A stretch of DNA of 64,000 nt from Oceanospirillaceae bacterium. GTDB lineage: Bacteria; Pseudomonadota; Gammaproteobacteria; Pseudomonadales; Balneatricaceae. The stretch covers positions 124,001 through 188,000 of the forward strand of contig JABSRB010000010.1 in NCBI GenBank assembly GCA_013215375.1, written 5' to 3'. Positions 6,737-16,033 of this stretch are shown piece after piece. The stretch's first letter is position 1. Each line of letters begins with the position of its first letter. Both the position numbers and the translations under genes were made by a program. Below the pieces are notes generated by a model. That model saw only the letters and a program-made list of their open reading frames with translations. It was not told the DNA's origin and ran no database searches.

Positions 6737-9040
6737 ATGAATAAAATTATAAAAATTTCGGCTGTAGTTTCATTATTAACACTGATTTCTGGGTGTGGTG
6801 GCGATGGCAGTGTTAGTGAAGAAACTACTGGCAGTACATCTAACGTTGCTGGTACTGCAGCAGATGGCTATTTGTTTGGTGCCACAGTATGTCTGGACCA
6901 AAACGCAGATGGTAGCTGTACAGGCGAGTCAATAATAAGCACTACCAGCTCAGGAGGGGCTTACTCTTTAACAATACCTGCGGGAGTTGATGCCAGCGCT
7001 TATTCTGTGGTGGTAGAAGTTGGCCCCGGGGTTGTCGACGAAGGCGAAGACACATCATCTACAGATGACGATACCAATATTACAGATGGTTACACATTAT
7101 CGAGCCCTCCCGGGAAACCTGAGTTTATCAGCCCATTAACCACTTTAATTAACAATATTATTCAAGACAGTACTCCTGCTGAAATTTTACGGGTCGAGAA
7201 TCAACTAAAAGATCAGTTAGGAATTTCAGGATCTAGCTTAAGTTTGTATCAAGATTACGTGAGCGCAAGTAAAACGGGCAACGATAGCTCACAGTATTTA
7301 AACTTGTTTAGAACTGCCCAGCTGCTGGCGAGGCACTTTGCCACCACAGAAAAAGCACTAGCTAACATAGGGGCAACTAAAGCCCAAATAGCCAAAGCTA
7401 CTAGCTCATTGGCTACAGACCAAATTTCAACTATTGTCGGGGTCGTCCAAAGTGATCCTACTACCTTTAATGTTGAAGACGCTTTTGCTAAGCAACTAGA
7501 TACCTGGAAGGCTAAAGCCACTGAAATAACTTCTGTGGATGACATTAAAAAACACATAGCACGCACGAAAGTACCTAAGATTGTCAGCACCGGGATCTTT
7601 ATGTTGGTTGATAAAACAGATTCACGTAACGATCTTCATATTGAATTCAATATCGATTTCTTTGGCTTGCACAGCGATTTAAGTGATTGGAACATTCAGT
7701 TATTAGATTCCAATGACCAGCTAATACATAGTTTTGTAGAGGCGGATATCGATACTGTCTATGCAAGAGAAGGTCGAGTCGGTTATGAGAAAAGAGTCAC
7801 CAGTCTTGATAATGGCACCTACCGGTTTGTGGCAGTATCCAAACAGGATACTAGTGGCGAAGTAATCGAACTAGCTTCCATTGAGTATGAATTTAACAAT
7901 CAAAGCACTGACCCAATGCTTGACTCACTCACTGGAAGTGAAATCTACTACCGTATAGACAATCAATATAACAATCTGATGGTGAGCATCCCCCAAGGCG
8001 ATATCGATACCCATTACCTTGGCACTATTTGGGATGAAGATGATAATTATTTGGGCGCAAGTGGCTGGAGAAGAGGTAGAAACTATTTCTATTTTGATGC
8101 CAAACATGAGGATAATGCCGCGTATTTGATTGTCTATGCACGCGATGGCGACTCGAGAGAATCAACCAATTTGATCTATGCACATCTGCGTCAGGACTTA
8201 ACGAGGACCTCATCAAAAGTTGAATTAACCCACGGTCGGGCAAAATTCCATACAGGTAATACAGGCACTGCTGGAAAGTACCAACAAATTAGATTTGATA
8301 TTGATATGGAAACCCCGCAAGATCAGGAAGTACCTAGTTTTACCTCTTTGGTGCTGAGCAAGCATAATGGTGGCAGCTATGAAGAAGTTACCAGCTGTGA
8401 TAACACTCAAGTTGGAGATCAAGCGACTTGTGATGATCCCAATGCAGAATCTTACCCTGAATATTTTCAAGGCGATGGTACTGGTTGGGCATCTCATTAC
8501 CAAAGCATTGAATTCAATTCTGTATCCGATCCATTACCTGGACATTATCTTGTCACCGTCACAGATACTGACAATAATAAAGACCAGTTTTATCTGAATT
8601 TAGGAACACAAGATACTAGCTCAGCTGCTGCTGCGCTTAGTATTGATCAGCTACAGATGGATAATTACCCTGATCCTGTCATTGGCCTAGGTGATTTTGC
8701 CGATGGCTGGATCAATGGCTCTATTTCCAATCCGGTGGACGGCTATAACTACCGAGTTGACTTTAGAGTCGAATATGAAAAAGATGGTGATGAGAATGAG
8801 TTAAGAACAGCATCTATCACCAAAACAGCTAGATCGCCTTCCGGTGACTTTGTTTACCCAGTGGCACTCTTGAAATCGAAATTATCAGATCGGATAGCGA
8901 ACCTAATTCAACAAGGACATACACCCACTCAGCTATTAGTAAGGCTAAATGTCAGTGACGGATTAAGCAGCTATTTAGAAAATAACACTTGGTATACCAA
9001 TAGAGTGCCGACGCCATATTTTTCTGAATTATTTGATTAA
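6737..9040 (+). CDS. Large lipoprotein of unknown function
   Basis: A 767-residue exported lipoprotein: basic N-terminus, hydrophobic core and lipobox LISGC with Cys20, followed by Gly/Ser/Asp-rich sequence. Residue +2 is Gly, giving no obvious inner-membrane retention signal. Residues about 36-85 (GTAADGYLFGATVCLD...SGGAYSLTIP) look like a small beta-sandwich of the kind found in marine gammaproteobacterial surface proteins. Residues about 120-270 are helical; the remainder is Asp/Asn/Tyr-rich beta-type repeats. I do not recognise a catalytic motif. It is monocistronic, with SD AAGGAAG 9 bp before the ATG and a strong terminator after the stop. A cell-surface or periplasmic binding/structural role is only a guess. 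Confidence 0.75.
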   Translation: MNKIIKISAVVSLLTLISGCGGDGSVSEETTGSTSNVAGTAADGYLFGATVCLDQNADGSCTGESIISTTSSGGAYSLTIPAGVDASAYSVVVEVGPGVVDEGEDTSSTDDDTNITDGYTLSSPPGKPEFISPLTTLINNIIQDSTPAEILRVENQLKDQLGISGSSLSLYQDYVSASKTGNDSSQYLNLFRTAQLLARHFATTEKALANIGATKAQIAKATSSLATDQISTIVGVVQSDPTTFNVEDAFAKQLDTWKAKATEITSVDDIKKHIARTKVPKIVSTGIFMLVDKTDSRNDLHIEFNIDFFGLHSDLSDWNIQLLDSNDQLIHSFVEADIDTVYAREGRVGYEKRVTSLDNGTYRFVAVSKQDTSGEVIELASIEYEFNNQSTDPMLDSLTGSEIYYRIDNQYNNLMVSIPQGDIDTHYLGTIWDEDDNYLGASGWRRGRNYFYFDAKHEDNAAYLIVYARDGDSRESTNLIYAHLRQDLTRTSSKVELTHGRAKFHTGNTGTAGKYQQIRFDIDMETPQDQEVPSFTSLVLSKHNGGSYEEVTSCDNTQVGDQATCDDPNAESYPEYFQGDGTGWASHYQSIEFNSVSDPLPGHYLVTVTDTDNNKDQFYLNLGTQDTSSAAAALSIDQLQMDNYPDPVIGLGDFADGWINGSISNPVDGYNYRVDFRVEYEKDGDENELRTASITKTARSPSGDFVYPVALLKSKLSDRIANLIQQGHTPTQLLVRLNVSDGLSSYLENNTWYTNRVPTPYFSELFD

Positions 9041-9073
9041 GACTTTAGCCACCTAAAGTTTGCATGGATGATT

Positions 9074-9091
9074 CTGCTCCTTAGGGAGCAG
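9074..9091 (+). other. Small perfect stem-loop downstream of the lipoprotein gene
   Basis: CTGCTCC-TTAG-GGAGCAG forms a perfect 7-bp stem with a 4-base loop, 33 bp after the lipoprotein stop and before the main terminator. There is no T-tract, so it is probably a 3' mRNA structure. Confidence 0.5.
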
Positions 9092-9115
9092 TTCTGCCAG
9101 ATTTAATGCTTGAAT

Positions 9116-9152
9116 AAAGCACGGCTTAGACACTCTCTAGCCGTGCTTTTTT
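9116..9152 (+). terminator. Rho-independent terminator after the lipoprotein gene
   Basis: The stem GCACGGCT (9119-9126) pairs with AGCCGTGC (9139-9146), extended by AAA/TTT, around a 12-base loop and followed by six T. The A-rich left flank means it can also act on the minus-strand dctB/dctD transcript. Confidence 0.85.
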
Positions 9153-9197
9153 GATTCTCCGTACAAATGGAGCCTATGCGCCCAATGTGGCGAAAAC

Positions 9198-9239
9198 GTC
9201 TTAAGCCTTTCGACTAACGACCAAAGACTTACGGCTTAT
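9198..9239. repeat. Degenerate heptamer array overlapping the dctD stop
   Basis: The units read gtcttaa, gcctttc, gactaac, gaccaaa, gacttac, ggcttat. GACCAAA is the exact reverse complement of the TTTGGTC unit at 55142. The TAA stop of dctD (9229-9231, minus strand) lies inside the array, so the last codons of dctD are heptamer-derived. Confidence 0.55.
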
Positions 9240-10599
9240 AATCCTTCTTATCCAACCCATATTTCTTCATTTTGTCATACAAGGTCTTACGCGGCAGATC
9301 CAAGCTCTTTTGTGTGTCACGGATAGAGCCGCCGCACTTGGCAAGCTCGGTATGTATTAACAATTTCTCAAACTGACCCACTTGCTCTGCTAAGTTAAGC
9401 ACTCCTGACTCCTGCGTGATCAAGTTATCGTCAAAACCAAAAGTGCCGTGCTCACCGAGTAATACGTTGCGCTCGGCAATATTACGCAACTCGCGGATGT
9501 TGCCTGGCCAGTCATGGCGCATTAATGCCGCCATGCGCGCGGTGGATAACTCGGGCACATCACGGCCATACTGGGTCGAGGCTATGATCGAAAAATGCTG
9601 GAAAAGTAGCGCAATATCATCCTTTCTGCGCCTAAGAGGAGGGATCTCCACTTTTACCACATTGAGGCGGTAATACAAATCTTCTCTGAACAAGCCCTTT
9701 TCAGCTTGGACTTTTAAATCAACTTTGGTCGCCGCCACAATACGCAGATTGAGTTGTATCGGCTCATTAGCGCCCAGGCGAACGATGCTGCGCTCCTCAA
9801 TCACTCGCAGCAGTTTAACTTGTAAAACTAAAGGCATGCTCTCTATTTCATCGAGAAAGACAGTGCCGCCATCGGCATATTCAAACTTACCAATACGACG
9901 GGTTTTAGCATCGGTAAAGGCGCCTTTTTCATGACCAAATAGCTCGCTCTCAATCAGGCTCTCTGGCACTGCACCGCAATTGATTGCGACAAACTTATGC
10001 TCGCGTCGATTGCTGTGCTCGTGAATATAACGCGCTAACAAATCTTTACCAGTGCCGGTCTCGGCCTCGATCAAAATATCGGTAGGCGCATCGGCCACCG
10101 ATTGGATAATGCGTCTAAGCTGCACGATCTCTGGGCTGTTGCCGATTATTCTGGGGCCTAATGCGCTCTGTGATTCAAGCTCATTGCGCAAGCGCTGGTT
10201 TTCTAAAGATAGGGCGCGCTTTTCACTGGCGCGACGAATCACGTCGATGAGTTTGCTCGGTGCAAAGGGTTTTTCTAAGAAGTCATAGGCACCTTTTTGA
10301 ATCGCAGAGACAGCCATCGAAATATCGCCGTGACCAGTCATTAATATCATCGGGATGTCTGGGTCAATATCGCTGACCCGTTCCATCAAACGCAGCCCAT
10401 CCATCTCTGGCATACTAATATCAGAGACGATCACTCCCTCCCAACCGGTGGATAACTTTGCCAGTGCTTGATTAGCACCATCACAGCGGATCACTTTAAA
10501 GCCCTCTAATTCAATACTTTGCCCTAAAGAGGAGAGAATCGAAGGTTCATCATCTACCAGCAGCACAGTGCCAGTGAGTTTGCTTGTATTTTGTTGCAT
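9229..10599 (-). CDS. dctD: Sigma-54-dependent response regulator, DctD type
   Basis: 456 residues with the order receiver, AAA+ and Fis-type HTH. The receiver has Asp16/Asp17, phospho-acceptor Asp60 (VSDISMP) and Lys near FLEKPF. The AAA+ domain has Walker A AETGTGKD and Walker B GGTVFLDEI. The sigma-54 contact loop reads GAFTDA instead of the usual GAFTGA. The C-terminal HTH contains GSIRDTQKSLDLPRKTLYDKM. It starts directly after the dctB stop, so the pair is one transcript. In known systems DctB/DctD activates C4-dicarboxylate uptake; no dctPQM or dctA lies nearby, so the target is unproven. Confidence 0.9.
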   Translation of the reverse strand: MQQNTSKLTGTVLLVDDEPSILSSLGQSIELEGFKVIRCDGANQALAKLSTGWEGVIVSDISMPEMDGLRLMERVSDIDPDIPMILMTGHGDISMAVSAIQKGAYDFLEKPFAPSKLIDVIRRASEKRALSLENQRLRNELESQSALGPRIIGNSPEIVQLRRIIQSVADAPTDILIEAETGTGKDLLARYIHEHSNRREHKFVAINCGAVPESLIESELFGHEKGAFTDAKTRRIGKFEYADGGTVFLDEIESMPLVLQVKLLRVIEERSIVRLGANEPIQLNLRIVAATKVDLKVQAEKGLFREDLYYRLNVVKVEIPPLRRRKDDIALLFQHFSIIASTQYGRDVPELSTARMAALMRHDWPGNIRELRNIAERNVLLGEHGTFGFDDNLITQESGVLNLAEQVGQFEKLLIHTELAKCGGSIRDTQKSLDLPRKTLYDKMKKYGLDKKDYKP

Positions 10600-12825
10600 T
10601 TAAACTTGTGTTCCCCGTTGCAATAACACAGTAAATTCGGCACCCAGCACCGCGCTTTTATCAGTACTATAATAATTATTTGCCGCTAACTCGCCACCGA
10701 CATCTTCGATGATTCGCTGCGAAATCGATAGTCCAAGCCCTAGCCCTTGGCCCTCTTTTTTGGTGGTATAAAAAGGCTCAAATATATTATCCAGATCGGC
10801 ATCTGCAATCCCCGGACCATTGTCTTTGACACTAATGCAGAGTTTATCGGCACTAAGTGGATACTGACTAATTTCTACTTTCGCCGCCCCTTGGCGCTCT
10901 TGACCCTCTGCCGCCTGCATCGCATTGCCAATAAGATTGACCATCACTTGTTCTAAACGCAATAAATCACCCAGCACTGCATAATCACTCTCTAGCTCGG
11001 GCCACAGCACTGTTACTTTAGATTTTTGCAAACGCGGGTACAAAATCGCCAACACCCCACTACGCAATGACCTAACCGATACATTTTGCTGTAAACCACT
11101 ACTCTTGCGCGAAAACTCTTTTAGCGGATGTAATATTTTTGCCATGCGCTCTGTCAGCAAGGCTATCTCATTTAGGTTGCTATCGACATTTTGCTCTTTT
11201 TCCAATGCCAAAAATTTTCGGGCGTTATCTGCATAACCCCGAATAGCCATTAACGGCTGGTTTAACTCGTGATTAATACCTGCCGACATCTGCCCGATCA
11301 CGGCTAATTTAGCGGTTTGAATCAGCTCATTTTGAGTTTGGCTGTGCTGCTTTACTTCCTGCAGCAGCCGTTCGTTAGCGCTGGTAAGCTCAGTGGTACG
11401 CTGCTCCACTCTGCTCTCAAGTAGCCGCTTAGATTGTGCCAGCTGATCCTCATACTCCTTGCGCTCGGTAATATCTTGTACAGTGATCAAAAAATGCAGG
11501 CCGCCCTGCTGGTGCATATTGCCCACCACAAACTCAATGGGTAGCAATCTGCCATCACCACACTTGGCGCGCCCTTCTATCAACAGCTCTGTACTCAAAT
11601 TACGCTGTGGATTAATTTGTTCGCGGTAGAGTGCGGCTTCAACTCCCTCAAGCAACGGGTAGAACTCTCGCCCTTGTAACTCCTGCTCTGAATAGGCAAA
11701 CAACTTTTGTGCGGTGACATTCATGCTCTCGATACAACCGGTAGTATCTAAGGTTATCAGTCCCGCCCAAGTATTGTTGAGTATCGCTTTTACCCTAGCC
11801 CCACTGCTTTCCAATGCCTGTAGTTCACGCAGTTCGAATTGCGCGCGCTGTTTGGCGATGCGTCTTCTGGCAATGATCACCATCACCAACAGCACTATCG
11901 CTACGTACAATGTACCTATATACAACATATTGACCAATATCTGGCGCTGTACGCTCTCTAGATCCGCGAGAATTGACACATTGAGATCGCTGTTACCCAC
12001 TACCCCACTTTGAATTAAATACTGTTGCTCGGTCTTTTTAGTGGAAGGTTCACGCAAGCGTATGATTTCACTGTTGCCAGCACTTGCGCTGCGCTGGGTA
12101 ATGTTTAACGGCAGTAACGCTTGCTCGGCATAACGTTTACTGGCAGTAATTCTCTTCCTATCGGTCTTAGTTAACGGACTTAAGGTGCGAAATTTCCATT
12201 GTTCGCGAGTGGAGATAAAGATGACGCCGTCTTCATCACTGACTAACAGTTCGATCTCTTGTTCATTCCAGTCTTGCTCAATTTCATTTAAATCAATTTT
12301 CACCACAATAACACCGAGAATAACATCGCGATGACGCACTGGGTAAGCGTAAAAATAGCCGCGTTTTTTAGAGGTAGAACCCAGTGCAAAATACTGCCCT
12401 AACTCACCCTCCATCGCCTTGGTAAAATAGGGTCTGTAGTTGAAATTACGCCCAGTAAAAGAGCCGGGGCCATCCCAGTTACTCGCCGCAATTGTGGTCC
12501 CGATACTATCCATTAAATAGCTATCACGAGTACCCAATATTGCGTTTACTTTGACTAAGTGTAAATTGGCGCGGGCGATATCATTTGAATTGGCGTGATC
12601 ACGCAGTGCCCTGACTAAGTCAGGGTGAGTGGAAAGTAACTGCGGAATATCACGAAAGCGCGCCAATTTTTGGCGCATGGTCAATATATAGCGATTTAAA
12701 TCGGCGTGGGTGCGCTGTTGAAGCGCGTTTATGGCATTCTCGCGTGAGTATTCAGAGACAGTAAACAGTGCGATGCCTAAGCCAAACAGCAAGGCAATGG
12801 TGATAAACGAGCGCTTAAATATCAA
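10600..12825 (-). CDS. dctB: Membrane sensor histidine kinase, DctB type
   Basis: 741 residues. A TM helix at 6-24 and a second near 300-320 bracket a periplasmic double-Cache sensor with the DctB-typical stretch SFTGRNFNYRPYF. A PAS domain (about 345-455), a coiled-coil linker, HisKA with the phospho-accepting His in INHELNQPL, and an HATPase domain (VKDNGPGI, GLGLGLS) follow. It sits 5' of dctD with no gap. The start is probably TTG (CAA at 12823-12825) with AGGG 11 bp upstream; no in-frame ATG gives a better TM1. The role inferred from the family is dicarboxylate sensing and phosphorylation of DctD. Confidence 0.9.
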   Translation of the reverse strand: MIFKRSFITIALLFGLGIALFTVSEYSRENAINALQQRTHADLNRYILTMRQKLARFRDIPQLLSTHPDLVRALRDHANSNDIARANLHLVKVNAILGTRDSYLMDSIGTTIAASNWDGPGSFTGRNFNYRPYFTKAMEGELGQYFALGSTSKKRGYFYAYPVRHRDVILGVIVVKIDLNEIEQDWNEQEIELLVSDEDGVIFISTREQWKFRTLSPLTKTDRKRITASKRYAEQALLPLNITQRSASAGNSEIIRLREPSTKKTEQQYLIQSGVVGNSDLNVSILADLESVQRQILVNMLYIGTLYVAIVLLVMVIIARRRIAKQRAQFELRELQALESSGARVKAILNNTWAGLITLDTTGCIESMNVTAQKLFAYSEQELQGREFYPLLEGVEAALYREQINPQRNLSTELLIEGRAKCGDGRLLPIEFVVGNMHQQGGLHFLITVQDITERKEYEDQLAQSKRLLESRVEQRTTELTSANERLLQEVKQHSQTQNELIQTAKLAVIGQMSAGINHELNQPLMAIRGYADNARKFLALEKEQNVDSNLNEIALLTERMAKILHPLKEFSRKSSGLQQNVSVRSLRSGVLAILYPRLQKSKVTVLWPELESDYAVLGDLLRLEQVMVNLIGNAMQAAEGQERQGAAKVEISQYPLSADKLCISVKDNGPGIADADLDNIFEPFYTTKKEGQGLGLGLSISQRIIEDVGGELAANNYYSTDKSAVLGAEFTVLLQRGTQV

Positions 12826-12970
12826 AGCATTAAACCCTAAACATCAAATCGTGGATAATTATTTTAGATTCTACGCGATTTTACACAAAACATCAGAGCA
12901 AAATTAGTGGCAGCACTGCCCTAGGAGGCTATCCGAGGTTATACTATTGGCTTTTTGCAAGGTAGCACTG
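12826..12970. other. Divergent promoter region dctB / tex, with repeat A remnant
   Basis: This short region between the divergent dctB and tex genes carries CCTAGGAGGCTATCCGAG at about 12920-12937. The same 18 bases occur at 33763-33780 at the end of the palindromic repeat next to yggT, so this is a solo end or truncated copy. The SD AAGG for tex lies at 12959-12962. Confidence 0.55.
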
Positions 12971-15115
12971 ATGAGCATTGCCCGACAGATAGCCTCTGAA
13001 CTCGCAGTTAAAGAGCAGCAAGTAAGCGCCACTATAACGCTGCTAGACCAAGGAGACACGGTGCCTTTTATCGCCCGTTATCGCAAAGAAGTCACTAGTG
13101 GTCTCGATGACATTCAACTGAGAAAACTGGCCGAGCGTTTAGACTACCTGCGCCAGCTTGAACAGCGCCGCACTAGTATATTACAGAGCATCGAGCAACA
13201 GGGGCTACTGACGCCAGCACTTAGTAGCGCCATCCAAAACAGCCTTAGTAAAACAGAACTTGAAGATCTATACCTACCTTTTAAACCTAAGCGAAACTCT
13301 AAGGCGACTCTTGCCAAAGAGGCGGGATTGCAACCACTTGCAGAACAATTAAGCGCCGAACAAAGTGTCAATCCTGAGTTTATCGCCAAAGATTTTATCA
13401 ACGTTAAACGCGGCATTAAAAATACTGCGCAAGCACTTGAAGGTGCGGCGCAGATACTTTGGGAGCAACTGTCAGAAAATGCATTATTACTGGCGCAACT
13501 TCGACAGTGGCTCAATACGAACGCTATTTTAACTGTCAGCGTCAAGCGCGGTAAAAATGACCCACAGAGTAAGTTTCGCGATTACTTTGATTACTCCCAA
13601 GCATTTAAAGATGTACCCGCACATCGCGCACTAGCGGTCTTTCGCGGTATTAAAGAGTCTATTTTAAAGTTACAAATTAGCCCACCGACCCACAACGCAC
13701 TCTACCCCGTTAAATTAATTGAACATCAACTGGGCCTCTCATCAGGGCGAAGAACCCAAGACTATTGGCTTAAACAGCAGGCTGAGCAAAGCTGGACACA
13801 AAAACTACAGGCGCAACTTGAAGGCGATTTATCAAAGAGCTTGCGCGAGCGGGCAGAAACCGAATCGATTAATGTCTTTGCCACCAACCTCAGCGACTTA
13901 TTAATGGCCGCACCCGCCGGTCAAAAAATCACCATGGGACTGGATCCTGGGCTGCGCAGTGGTGTTAAAGTCGTCGTACTAAGCGCTACTGGTGCATTGT
14001 TAGCTCAGGCGGTGATCTATCCGCACGCCCCACAAAAGCAGTGGCAACAAGCGCTGGATAAACTCAGAGCGTTGGTGGATCAACATCAAGTGGCGCTCAT
14101 CAGTATCGGTAATGGCACTGCTTCAAGAGAGACTGAACAACTGGCAAAAGCCTTACAGGAGCTGACCGACACTCCCTTTACTGCCGTGGTGGTCAGCGAG
14201 GCTGGCGCTTCAGTGTACTCGGCCTCGGAATTGGCAAGTAATGAGTTCCCGGATATTGATGTGAGCATTCGCGGTGCTATTTCTATTGGCCGTCGTCTGC
14301 AAGACCCACTGGCTGAGTTAGTTAAAATTGACCCTAAAGCCATTGGTGTCGGCCAGTATCAACACGATGTGAATCAAAAGGCGCTCAATTTAAAACTGGA
14401 TGCGGTAGTGGAAGACTGTGTCAACAATGTGGGGGTTAATTTAAACAGCGCTTCTGTTGCGCTGCTTACCCAAGTGGCAGGTATCAATGCCACTATCGCC
14501 AAAAATATTGTACAGACCCGCGAAACTAAAGGTAAATTTCGCTCGCGTGCACAATTACTTAAGGTGCCGCGCTTAGGCGCTAAGGCATATCAACAGTGCG
14601 CAGGTTTTTTACGCATAGATGATGCCGCACAGCCGTTAGATAACAGCGCAGTGCACCCAGAGAGCTATGCGCTAGTCGAAAAAATGGCCGCTCATGTAAA
14701 TGTCAGAACGAGCGAGTTGATTGGTAACCAAACACTACTAACCGCATTGACCGCAGAGCGCTTTAGTCACGCTCAATATGGTGCCTACACAATAGCCGAT
14801 ACGCTGTTGGAACTGGCAAAACCCGGTCGCGATCCAAGACCTGATTTTAAAACCGTCACCTTTGATGAATCCGTCAACAATATCAAAGATGTACGCGAAA
14901 ACATGTCCTTACAAGGCGTCGTCACTAACGTCACTAACTTCGGTGCCTTTGTTGATATCGGGGTTCATCAAGACGGTTTAGTGCATATATCACAGCTAGC
15001 TAACCAGTTTGTCAAAGACCCTCATACGGTGGTCAAAACAGGTCAGATAGTGCAAGTAAGGGTATTGGAAGTCGATGTGCAGCGAAAGCGTTTATCATTG
15101 AGTATGAAAGGATAA
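12971..15115 (+). CDS. tex: Tex-family RNA-binding transcription accessory protein
   Basis: 714 residues. The N-terminal helical region includes VPFIARYRKEVTSGLDD, the Tex signature. Then come a YqgF/RuvX-like RNase H fold (about 318-440, GLDPGLRSGVKV), helix-hairpin-helix motifs (about 490-555, VAGINATIAKNIV and LGAKAYQQ), and a C-terminal S1 domain (about 642-712, GVVTNVTNFGAFVDIGVHQDGLVH). Tex is a cytoplasmic nucleic-acid-binding protein linked to transcription and RNA metabolism. The ATG at 12971 fits family N-termini and has AAGG upstream; an in-frame TTG 24 bp earlier would add eight unrelated residues. It appears monocistronic, divergent from dctB. Confidence 0.94.
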   Translation: MSIARQIASELAVKEQQVSATITLLDQGDTVPFIARYRKEVTSGLDDIQLRKLAERLDYLRQLEQRRTSILQSIEQQGLLTPALSSAIQNSLSKTELEDLYLPFKPKRNSKATLAKEAGLQPLAEQLSAEQSVNPEFIAKDFINVKRGIKNTAQALEGAAQILWEQLSENALLLAQLRQWLNTNAILTVSVKRGKNDPQSKFRDYFDYSQAFKDVPAHRALAVFRGIKESILKLQISPPTHNALYPVKLIEHQLGLSSGRRTQDYWLKQQAEQSWTQKLQAQLEGDLSKSLRERAETESINVFATNLSDLLMAAPAGQKITMGLDPGLRSGVKVVVLSATGALLAQAVIYPHAPQKQWQQALDKLRALVDQHQVALISIGNGTASRETEQLAKALQELTDTPFTAVVVSEAGASVYSASELASNEFPDIDVSIRGAISIGRRLQDPLAELVKIDPKAIGVGQYQHDVNQKALNLKLDAVVEDCVNNVGVNLNSASVALLTQVAGINATIAKNIVQTRETKGKFRSRAQLLKVPRLGAKAYQQCAGFLRIDDAAQPLDNSAVHPESYALVEKMAAHVNVRTSELIGNQTLLTALTAERFSHAQYGAYTIADTLLELAKPGRDPRPDFKTVTFDESVNNIKDVRENMSLQGVVTNVTNFGAFVDIGVHQDGLVHISQLANQFVKDPHTVVKTGQIVQVRVLEVDVQRKRLSLSMKG

Positions 15116-15123
15116 AAATTCTA

Positions 15124-15165
15124 GTTTCGGGCTGCGGGTTTTAACTCGCGACGCGTAACCCGTAA
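15124..15165. repeat. Degenerate heptamer array between tex and the omp gene
   Basis: The units read gtttcgg, gctgcgg, gttttaa, ctcgcga, cgcgtaa, cccgtaa. The first resembles the TTTCGGG unit at 6379. The array begins 9 bp after the tex stop in a 70-bp convergent gap. Confidence 0.45.
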
Positions 15166-15185
15166 CTCTCACTGATCTGTTTCGA

Positions 15186-15830
15186 TTAAAAATTACGGCC
15201 GTAACTGAGCATAAAGGTTTGCGAGGCGCTGTCTTCAAACTCTAACGGCACGCCATTTTGCGCGTTTACTTGAGGGTTATCTGTGGAGAAATAACGATAC
15301 TCCGCATCAATAAAATAGTTATCGGTTAAGTTAAAACGGTTTCCGATAATAAACTGCCTAGCACTTAAATTATCATCACTTTTGGTGAAGGGAGATGCGG
15401 GTACTTCATAACCCATTTTTGTTTTGCCAATACCAAAACCAATATAAGGGCTTAAATACTCTGAGGGCGTTTCAATGTCCGGACGCAAGATGATATTGAC
15501 CATCACACTGCGATAATCTGAATTCGCCGTATTAAAAGCGACTCCATTAGTACCCACTCCCGAAAAATTAGCGCGTTGACGATGCAGCTCCAACTCTACC
15601 GCAAAGTGTTGCCCTAGATTTTTGGCAATGACCACGTAAAAACCTAGGCCTTTTTCATATTCGACTTCATAGCCGGTGCTGAATGCTGAAATATTTGTCT
15701 GGGTACTATAGTTAGTAACACCTAAGCCCATTTTAAAATAATAGGGAGCGACTTGCTCGGGCTCTTGGGCGTAAATTGAGGTGGGCATTACCAATAATGC
15801 CGCTATTGCGATAGTGCTCAGTTTGTTCAT
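15186..15830 (-). CDS. Small outer-membrane beta-barrel protein (OmpA/OmpW-like fold)
   Basis: 214 residues with a signal peptide MNKLSTIAIAALLVMPTSIYA, probably cleaved before QEPEQ. Mature amphipathic strands alternate with loops, and the last residues are MLSYGRNF, a C-terminal Phe typical of BamA-assembled barrels. The start is the ATG at 15830, chosen because AGGGA sits 6 bp upstream and the peptide begins directly with the basic signal sequence; an ATG at 15836 is the alternative. It is a generic eight-stranded 'porin family' barrel of unknown role. It is likely transcribed alone from the AT-rich region downstream of pilU. Confidence 0.78.
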   Translation of the reverse strand: MNKLSTIAIAALLVMPTSIYAQEPEQVAPYYFKMGLGVTNYSTQTNISAFSTGYEVEYEKGLGFYVVIAKNLGQHFAVELELHRQRANFSGVGTNGVAFNTANSDYRSVMVNIILRPDIETPSEYLSPYIGFGIGKTKMGYEVPASPFTKSDDNLSARQFIIGNRFNLTDNYFIDAEYRYFSTDNPQVNAQNGVPLEFEDSASQTFMLSYGRNF

Positions 15831-16033
15831 TTCCATTCCCTGGATAAAATAATTCAATACTTATGTATTTTTTATGATGCCATCATTTTATGTGATTTTA
15901 AAAATTAATCAAACTTAAAACATCAAAAATAATCCTATTTTTCAAGGTGATATAGTTAAGTTCTACAACAGGTAATTGTATTAAGATTATCCTCTTAAAT
16001 CAGCAATCCCTAAATGATACCCAGCAAAAATAT
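15831..16033. other. AT-rich gap between pilU and the omp gene
   Basis: Roughly 200 bp, very AT-rich, holding the promoter for the minus-strand omp gene and the 3' end of pilU. I see no clear hairpin with a T-tract and no gene. Confidence 0.4.

Noticed and set aside
11930-11960. Extra RutR-like half-site TTGACCAATAT inside dctB
   Set aside because: Only one half matches and it is within a coding region; similar single half-sites occur by chance (for example near 25254 and 46407).
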